Shown here piece after piece: positions 59,215 through 64,000 of a DNA stretch of 64,000 nucleotides. Below the pieces are notes generated by a model. It did not search any database, was not told where the DNA came from, and saw nothing but the letters and a program-made list of their open reading frames with translations. Numbering within the stretch: position 1 is the stretch's first letter; every line of letters begins with the position of its first letter. Position numbers and translations under genes: made by a program. Source of the DNA: Thomasclavelia spiroformis (lineage in GTDB: Bacteria > Bacillota_I > Bacilli_A > Erysipelotrichales > Coprobacillaceae); NCBI GenBank assembly GCA_016901755.1, contig JACJKV010000006.1, positions 23,011 through 87,010 on the forward strand, in the 5' to 3' direction.

Positions 59215-59952
59215 TTGGAACATAAAAAATTAACCAAATATCTCATGATGACTTTCCTTATTTCCGAAATTGCCTGGGGTGGCCTGGCGCTGTTAACGAG
59301 CTTAAATATCATATCATTTACTCATCCCTTAGGCACGATCTTACATATTATCGGTGGCTTTGGCCCAACGATTGCTGCTTTCTTTATTTTAAAAGAAAAA
59401 GCTACGGTTAAAGACATATTAAAATCTATTTTTAGTTACAGAAAAAAATCGCTGATCTTTTTTTGGGGATTCTGCATTTTTGAAATACTGATAATAGGGC
59501 TATCATCTAGGCAATTCAATCCCCTGTTACCAGGCTATCTGATTCCTTTGATCTTTCTTCAGGCCATATTTATATATGGCGGTGAGGAAGAATTAGGATG
59601 GAGAGGTATTATGCAGCCTATATTAGAAAAAAAACTGAATTTCCCAACTGCAGCAATAATTACAGGAAGCGTATGGGGCATATGGCACATTCCACTTTGG
59701 TTTGTAAATGGTTCCTCCCAACAAAACATGCCCTTTCTCTTTTTCTTGGTTTTAGCGATTATCCTGAGCTTTTGGCTGGCTGTCATTTATAAAAAAACAG
59801 AATGTGTTTTTGCATGTAGCGTCTTTCATGGATTGACCAATACCCTGTTATCTGTTTTTGTCATTAAAGTAAATGCTTTACTAATAGCTGGGCTGCTGGC
59901 CATGCTTATATATTCATTCTATTTATGGTATAGCGAAGAAGTCAGATCATAA
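59215..59952 (+). CDS. CPBP-family intramembrane metalloprotease (Abi/CAAX protease type)
   Basis: This 245-residue polytopic protein has the three CPBP motifs: EEELGWRG (two Glu, Arg), the WGIWHIPLWF helix and VFHGLTNTLL (His). Members include Rce1-like proteases and bacteriocin self-immunity proteins. The TTG at 59215 is taken as start because GGAG lies 10 nt upstream and no ATG is near. A terminator follows. Confidence 0.88.
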   Translation: MEHKKLTKYLMMTFLISEIAWGGLALLTSLNIISFTHPLGTILHIIGGFGPTIAAFFILKEKATVKDILKSIFSYRKKSLIFFWGFCIFEILIIGLSSRQFNPLLPGYLIPLIFLQAIFIYGGEEELGWRGIMQPILEKKLNFPTAAIITGSVWGIWHIPLWFVNGSSQQNMPFLFFLVLAIILSFWLAVIYKKTECVFACSVFHGLTNTLLSVFVIKVNALLIAGLLAMLIYSFYLWYSEEVRS

Positions 59953-59997
59953 AAAAGACAATGGATCCAGCATTATACTGAAACACATTGTCTTTTT
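59951..59997 (+). terminator. Intrinsic terminator of the CPBP gene
   Basis: AAAAAGACAATG and CATTGTCTTTTT arms pair around a long loop and end in T on the plus strand. The minus side also has T after the hairpin, so it may serve manA transcription too. Confidence 0.8.
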
Positions 59998-60160
59998 ATA
60001 TAATTAAATCTGACATTCTCCAACAATAAGATACATTGCTATTATTTTCACTACTGCATTCATAATTTAAAAATCCGGATATTCGATTATACTTTAACAA
60101 TTTATCCATAAACATCTGTCGCGCTTTTGCGTTTACAGAAAATAGTGTTAGACAAAGCAA

Positions 60161-61873
60161 TTATCTGACATAAGCACAAATCAAGCCAATTTGTTCATCT
60201 GTATTATTAATAATTTTATATCCAGAAACATTAGCAGGAATAATGAATGTTTCTGCATAATGAACTGTCAATGGCTCAAAACTTTGATCCAGGCTGGCAA
60301 TGATACACGATGTTCCTTGAATAAGGTTCAGCATATGAAACTGCTGATGGTTATCAATTTCAACAAAGTCATTGACCCAATATCTTCTGGTTTCAATGAA
60401 TTCCAGTTCATGCAATCCAGTACGTTCTTCAATATATCGTTCATCAGTATTTAATACTTCTACTCTATTGACTAATTGAGCTTTGACCCATGAAGTCGTA
60501 CGGTCCCACTGAATGACTTTTGCCCCATGGTCAATATGGATCGGACGTGGTTTACCATCTAAACCTAATCTTCCCCAATCCCATAATTTAAATGTAAAAC
60601 AATAAGGTGTTGCACTGATTTCTAAGACCATGGTATTTTTTCCTGAACAGTGTATTGTACCTGCAGGAATGAGAAAATGATCATGCTTTTTAGCAGGAAA
60701 CTGATTAATATATTTCTGATCATCAAAGGGGATTCCCTGTTCTTGGGCAGCTTTTAAATCAGCAATCATTTCCTGAGAATCAATTCCTTCTTTTAAACCC
60801 AGATAAACTACCGCATCCTCTTTAGCATCCAGTATATAATAACTTTCATCCTGTGTATAAGCCATTCCAAACTGTCGATGAATATATTCTGTCAATGGAT
60901 GCACCTGTAAAGACAGATTTTGTCCACCCATGGTATCTAAAAAATCAAATCGTATAGGAAATTCCGCACCAAATCTGGCATAAACCTTTGGGCCTAATAA
61001 CTGCTTTGGCTGATAAAGAACCAGATCCATACATGGCAGTTCGATGACTTCATCATTAATACCTAATAAAAGCGAATTTTCTTCAGGAACGCCATCAAAG
61101 GCCCAGGCAAAATTACTTTCGTTACGATCAAGATCACATACTTCTTTCATCCATTGTCCACCCCATATACCTGGATCAAAGTATGGTACTGTACGAAATG
61201 GCTGATTAACGGTTTGTTTGAGTCCCTGTCTGATAACCGATCCAGAAATCAGTTTCCCTTCATCACTATGAGTATCCAAAAAATAATTGATCTTTTCAAA
61301 GATGGAAATTTTATGTTTGTCAGCAATCCTCCATTCAAAAAAATAACCTCTTTTTATTTTTCTTAATGTATCTTCATGATGATTGCTGCAATAACAGTTG
61401 GCCATACCTTTACGATAACGTTTCTGAATTTCCCATCTTGACAGATCCAGATAAATCAGTTTATCACCAGGATGCAATAAAGATGCTCCAAAACCAAAAA
61501 TAATAACTAATCCTTTAGCTTGTTTAATAATCTTTTTGGCTTTTTCCAGTTTATCCATATCAATGAAATCAACGATATCTCCATAGTACATTTTGCCAAA
61601 AATACGATCATCAGTTAATATATACTTAATTTGTTCGTTGATCGTATTCTCATCTTTAAACAGATCTTTCATATCAATGAGAACCTGTGGATTTAAATCC
61701 TGGATATATGACAGTATGTTTCGATCATCTACCCCAGGATACATATCAAAAACAATAATGTGATCATTTTTGATTTCATTTTTTAAATATGAAATGATTC
61801 TGTTCCAACCCTTAATCACTGAATCATTAACATTTTGAATTTGTATAATTGGATTTTTATTATATTTGCTCAT
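60161..61873 (-). CDS. manA: Class I mannose-6-phosphate isomerase with N-terminal extra domain
   Basis: The C-terminal part of this 570-residue protein (from about residue 230) is a type I phosphomannose isomerase: PYFDPGIWGGQWM, the zinc site LSLQVHPLTEYI, PAGTIHCSGKN, and substrate Arg in GKPRPIHIDHG. It interconverts mannose- and fructose-6-phosphate. The first 210 residues form a separate domain (IIVFDMYPGVDDRN, LVIIFGFGASLL, LIYLDLSRWEIQKRY) resembling a P-loop kinase but without an intact Walker A. Its role is unknown. It could use mannose-6-phosphate from a mannose-type PTS. Confidence 0.92.
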   Translation of the reverse strand: MSKYNKNPIIQIQNVNDSVIKGWNRIISYLKNEIKNDHIIVFDMYPGVDDRNILSYIQDLNPQVLIDMKDLFKDENTINEQIKYILTDDRIFGKMYYGDIVDFIDMDKLEKAKKIIKQAKGLVIIFGFGASLLHPGDKLIYLDLSRWEIQKRYRKGMANCYCSNHHEDTLRKIKRGYFFEWRIADKHKISIFEKINYFLDTHSDEGKLISGSVIRQGLKQTVNQPFRTVPYFDPGIWGGQWMKEVCDLDRNESNFAWAFDGVPEENSLLLGINDEVIELPCMDLVLYQPKQLLGPKVYARFGAEFPIRFDFLDTMGGQNLSLQVHPLTEYIHRQFGMAYTQDESYYILDAKEDAVVYLGLKEGIDSQEMIADLKAAQEQGIPFDDQKYINQFPAKKHDHFLIPAGTIHCSGKNTMVLEISATPYCFTFKLWDWGRLGLDGKPRPIHIDHGAKVIQWDRTTSWVKAQLVNRVEVLNTDERYIEERTGLHELEFIETRRYWVNDFVEIDNHQQFHMLNLIQGTSCIIASLDQSFEPLTVHYAETFIIPANVSGYKIINNTDEQIGLICAYVR

Positions 61874-62030
61874 AAATAATACCCTTTGCTTTCTTTTGAT
61901 TTTATTATATAGATAATCAGAAATAACATATAAAATATTCTATATGAGAAAATTTATAAATATAAATTCTATCGAATTAAATCATCATAAGCATTAATAA
62001 CAAATGATGATCAAACTGATATTTTAAAAA

Positions 62031-62493
62031 CTAATAACAGGCTAGATTTAATGAATCGTTCAAAGCAGCTAATACAATATCGATATAGGGTGGTTTTCCT
62101 TCCTGATTTCAGGCAATCTTATCAGCAAGAAAAACAGCTTTATCATAATCGTTAGCATCTTTTTTCAATGTCGTATGACATTGGATGGCTGATAGAATAT
62201 CTTGATCTTTAATATCAAATTCTTCATTGGCAATAATCGTTGATATTCTTTGATGTAATAAAAAATGATATTTTTCTTCAGCTGGATCAAGATAAAAATG
62301 TTTCTTTACTGCCAGGTCATACATCATATCTGGAGTCATAATCGCACTGATATCATGTAGCAAACTTGCTAAAATACACTTTTTTCTATCTAAATAATAT
62401 TTTTCAGAAAAATTAGAAGCAACTTTTGCGACATTTGTGACATGTTGATATGTCTTTTCCTTCATTAACATGAAAACATTCAAATTGTACCAT
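62031..62493 (-). pseudogene. HD-domain phosphohydrolase, YqeK-like (frameshift and nonsense)
   Basis: The HD motifs are intact in the body: YQHVTNVAKVA (first His), CILASLLHDISAI (HD) and the later LHQRISTII and DKAVFLADKIA. After ADKIA the frame hits TGA (62109-62111) and then continues NQEGKPPYIDIVLAALNDSLNLA to TAG at 62031. The TGA stands where relatives have Trp (ADKIAWDQ-type motif). The start with a good ribosome-binding site (ATG 62493, GGAGG) is in a different frame from the body, so an early frameshift is also likely. Confidence 0.75.
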
Positions 62494-62644
62494 ATCTATT
62501 TCCTCCTGACTTTCCGCATATATACATAATAATATGATAAAATATTTATTTGATATTTTTCTATCATTTAACCCCAAAGCACATTAAGTAAATCACCATA
62601 TGACTAGCCTTTGATCAGTTAACATATCAACGCCATACATCTAA

Positions 62645-63181
62645 TCATTTCATTTTCTTTTCAAAGCGAAAAAACGCATCAGTTCCCGGTACCATTTCGC
62701 CATTAGCATCTTCTGGGCAAAATATGTTGGGATCTGTATGATATTTATTAAAAAATTCAACGATATGAAATCCACACTTATTAACATAAAAGTGAATATT
62801 TCGTTGTTCAAAATATGGGGTTATGGTCTCCCAGACCACTGTATCTGGATACTTGGCTTCAATGGCCTGCCAGGCAGCCAAACCTAAGCCATGACTATGA
62901 CATTCAGGTGAGATAAAGAATAATTCTAATGAATTATGCTGTGTATTTTTATCAATTATAAGCATTGCTCCACCTACACATTTGCCATCAGCCATAATGT
63001 TATAGGTTTTAGATCCTGTTTTTTGAAACGATGATAATACTTCCTGTGTTGATGGAATGGGCTCGTCGAATCCAAATTTTTCTTTAACAGCAATCGCAAA
63101 TGCTTCCTGTATTTTTGTTGTAAACTGTGGCAGTTCATCTAAACCTATCGGCTGTAATTCTATATTTTCTTTATTGATCAT
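62645..63181 (-). CDS. GNAT-family N-acetyltransferase
   Basis: This 178-residue GNAT protein has SLELFFISPECHSHGLGLAAWQAIEAKYP (acetyl-CoA-binding core) and IHFYVNKCGFHIVEFFNKYH near the C-terminus. AAGGA lies 8 nt upstream of ATG 63181, favouring it over starts 2 and 6 codons earlier. Acceptor unknown. Its surroundings give no functional hint. Confidence 0.87.
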   Translation of the reverse strand: MINKENIELQPIGLDELPQFTTKIQEAFAIAVKEKFGFDEPIPSTQEVLSSFQKTGSKTYNIMADGKCVGGAMLIIDKNTQHNSLELFFISPECHSHGLGLAAWQAIEAKYPDTVVWETITPYFEQRNIHFYVNKCGFHIVEFFNKYHTDPNIFCPEDANGEMVPGTDAFFRFEKKMK

Positions 63182-63209
63182 GATCATATTCCTTTCCATT
63201 ATTAATTAA

Positions 63210-63365
63210 CTTAAATTGGGTGGTGATTCGCTTGTTCAATATACATCATTTTACGAAATCACGATACTTCTTTGACATAGCATTTTTATAAGTATGGTTT
63301 TCCATCACTAATAGCATAAAATAAGACAAAAGCATTTTTGGTACGATCGACTGTAATTATCTGTC
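63210..63365 (-). other. Possible decayed coding fragment
   Basis: One minus-strand frame reads VDRTKNAFVLFYAISDGKPYL, then TAA, KCYVKEVS, TGA, and FRKMMYIEQANHHPI before a final stop. It looks like the worn end of an old gene, but there is no start site and I cannot name the family. It is otherwise gene-free. Confidence 0.25.
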
Positions 63366-63414
63366 ATCTTCCTTTTTCTCTGTTAGATTGGATATCGTTG
63401 TTACCAATTATCTA

Positions 63415-63448
63415 TAAAAAATCACTACAAACAATTTTGCAGTGATTT
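63415..63448 (-). terminator. Intrinsic terminator of the UPF0145 gene
   Basis: On the minus strand AATCACTGCA and TGTAGTGATT pair around a short loop and are followed by five T. Confidence 0.82.
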
Positions 63449-63460
63449 ATAAAATATAAT

Positions 63461-63772
63461 TCAGATAAATTTGACGGCTGTTCCATAAGCCATGATTTCG
63501 GCAGCACCTTGAGTCACTTCTGATGAAGCATAGCGCATACATACAATCGCATCAGCATGTAACTTTTCAGCCTTTTCAATCATTCTGCTGGTCGCTAATT
63601 TTCTGGCGTCATTCATCATTTCATTATAAGATGTCAATTCACCACCAACCAGTGTTTTTAAGCCACTTAAGAGATCTTTACCTAAATGGACAGATTGAAT
63701 CGTATTTCCTTCAACCATTCCAATAATCTCATAGTCTTTATGAGGAATACTTTCTGTTGTTGTCAAGATCAT
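63461..63772 (-). CDS. UPF0145 (YbjQ) family protein
   Basis: This 103-residue protein has the family pattern: an N-terminal beta strand with IPHKDYEIIGMVEGNTIQSVHLGKDLL, ELTSYNEMMNDARKLATSRMIEKAEKLHADAIVCMRYA in the middle, and GTAVKFI at the end. YbjQ-type proteins form pentamers and were annotated as heavy-metal-binding; the true function is uncertain. GGAGG precedes ATG 63772. The 228 nt beyond it to the window end are AT-rich and hold no gene. Confidence 0.92.
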   Translation of the reverse strand: MILTTTESIPHKDYEIIGMVEGNTIQSVHLGKDLLSGLKTLVGGELTSYNEMMNDARKLATSRMIEKAEKLHADAIVCMRYASSEVTQGAAEIMAYGTAVKFI

Positions 63773-64000
63773 ATCAATACCTCCTGTTTACCTTAATTTT
63801 AACATAAGCAAATATTATCAGTGATATAAAATAACAATTATCATAATAAATTCAAAAACATTTCAAAATAATAAAAGCTAATAAAACTTAATTTGATTGA
63901 CCACGTAATACAGGGGGGCATTATTTCTTTGTAAAAAATACAAATATTGATTTAGAGTCCAATATAACGTATTGTAAACACGATTTTTCAAATCATTATC

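Noticed and set aside
59070..59312. Minus-strand 80-codon frame overlapping the CPBP gene
   Set aside because: Half of it is antisense to the well-supported CPBP protein, and it lacks a ribosome-binding site.
59998..60160. Small protein frame after manA (MFMDKLLKYNRISGFLNYE...)
   Set aside because: It is in the same frame as manA after its TAA and looks partly protein-like, but there is no ribosome-binding site and ManA ends at its normal length, so it was not called.

Overview
The window reads as chromosome of a low-GC Gram-positive anaerobe. It carries HPr kinase with a CcpA-type cre site, a T-box leader, WhiA/RapZ, lgt, several phosphotransferase systems and many intrinsic terminators. 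Gene content and codon use fit a gut Erysipelotrichia-type Firmicute, although no rRNA or other decisive marker is present, so this placement is an inference. Most genes lie on the minus strand, so operons run from high to low coordinates. No rRNA, tRNA, CRISPR array, insertion sequence or prophage was seen.

Layout. (1) 1-8.5 kb: a mannose-family PTS (IIA-IIB-IIC-IID, a small membrane protein, then a HAD phosphatase cut by the window edge). Upstream of it lies a five-gene sensory operon: membrane-anchored RbsB-like binding protein, DesK-type histidine kinase, NarL-type response regulator, membrane-anchored ABC-type solute-binding protein and HAD phosphatase. No ABC permease is present. The same palindrome (TGACAATTGTCA), in tandem with a second site 20-21 bp away, precedes both operons, so the two-component pair probably controls both. 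(2) 8.5-13.3 kb: pgk-tpiA, a rhodanese, and two membrane-anchored MerR-type regulators. Each MerR gene has a 19-bp-spacer promoter with a dyad in the spacer, and a 38-residue membrane peptide lies between them. (3) 13.3-23.3 kb: a complete branched-chain amino acid operon (leuA-ilvN-ilvC-leuC-leuD-leuB-ilvD-ilvB) behind a leucine T-box. (4) 23.3-48.5 kb: housekeeping genes. These are ddl, a lysozyme-like gene, murF, zinc-ribbon membrane proteins, rapZ-whiA without yvcK, trxB, a ppaX-like phosphatase, an ABC exporter, the operon ctpA-uvrB-cca-uvrA-hprK-lgt, an AEC transporter, a pseudouridine synthase and mgtE.

(5) 48.5-64 kb is an accessory and decaying region. It has a Crp/Fnr regulator with a divergent pair of DUF606 exporters, small redox genes, a dead aldo/keto reductase, and a beta-glucoside locus in which an AraC-type regulator, the PTS and the phospho-beta-glucosidase are all damaged. 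It also has a nuclease-helicase-like ATPase, a CPBP protease, a two-domain mannose-6-phosphate isomerase, an HD-domain pseudogene and small stand-alone genes. The contrast between intact core operons and broken accessory loci is marked.

Together, the sensory operon, the mannose-type PTS, the cre site and HprK suggest sugar uptake controlled by an extracellular sugar signal and by catabolite repression. The main unresolved points are what the two anchored binding proteins sense, and whether the repeated single-base homopolymer losses are biological or sequencing errors.
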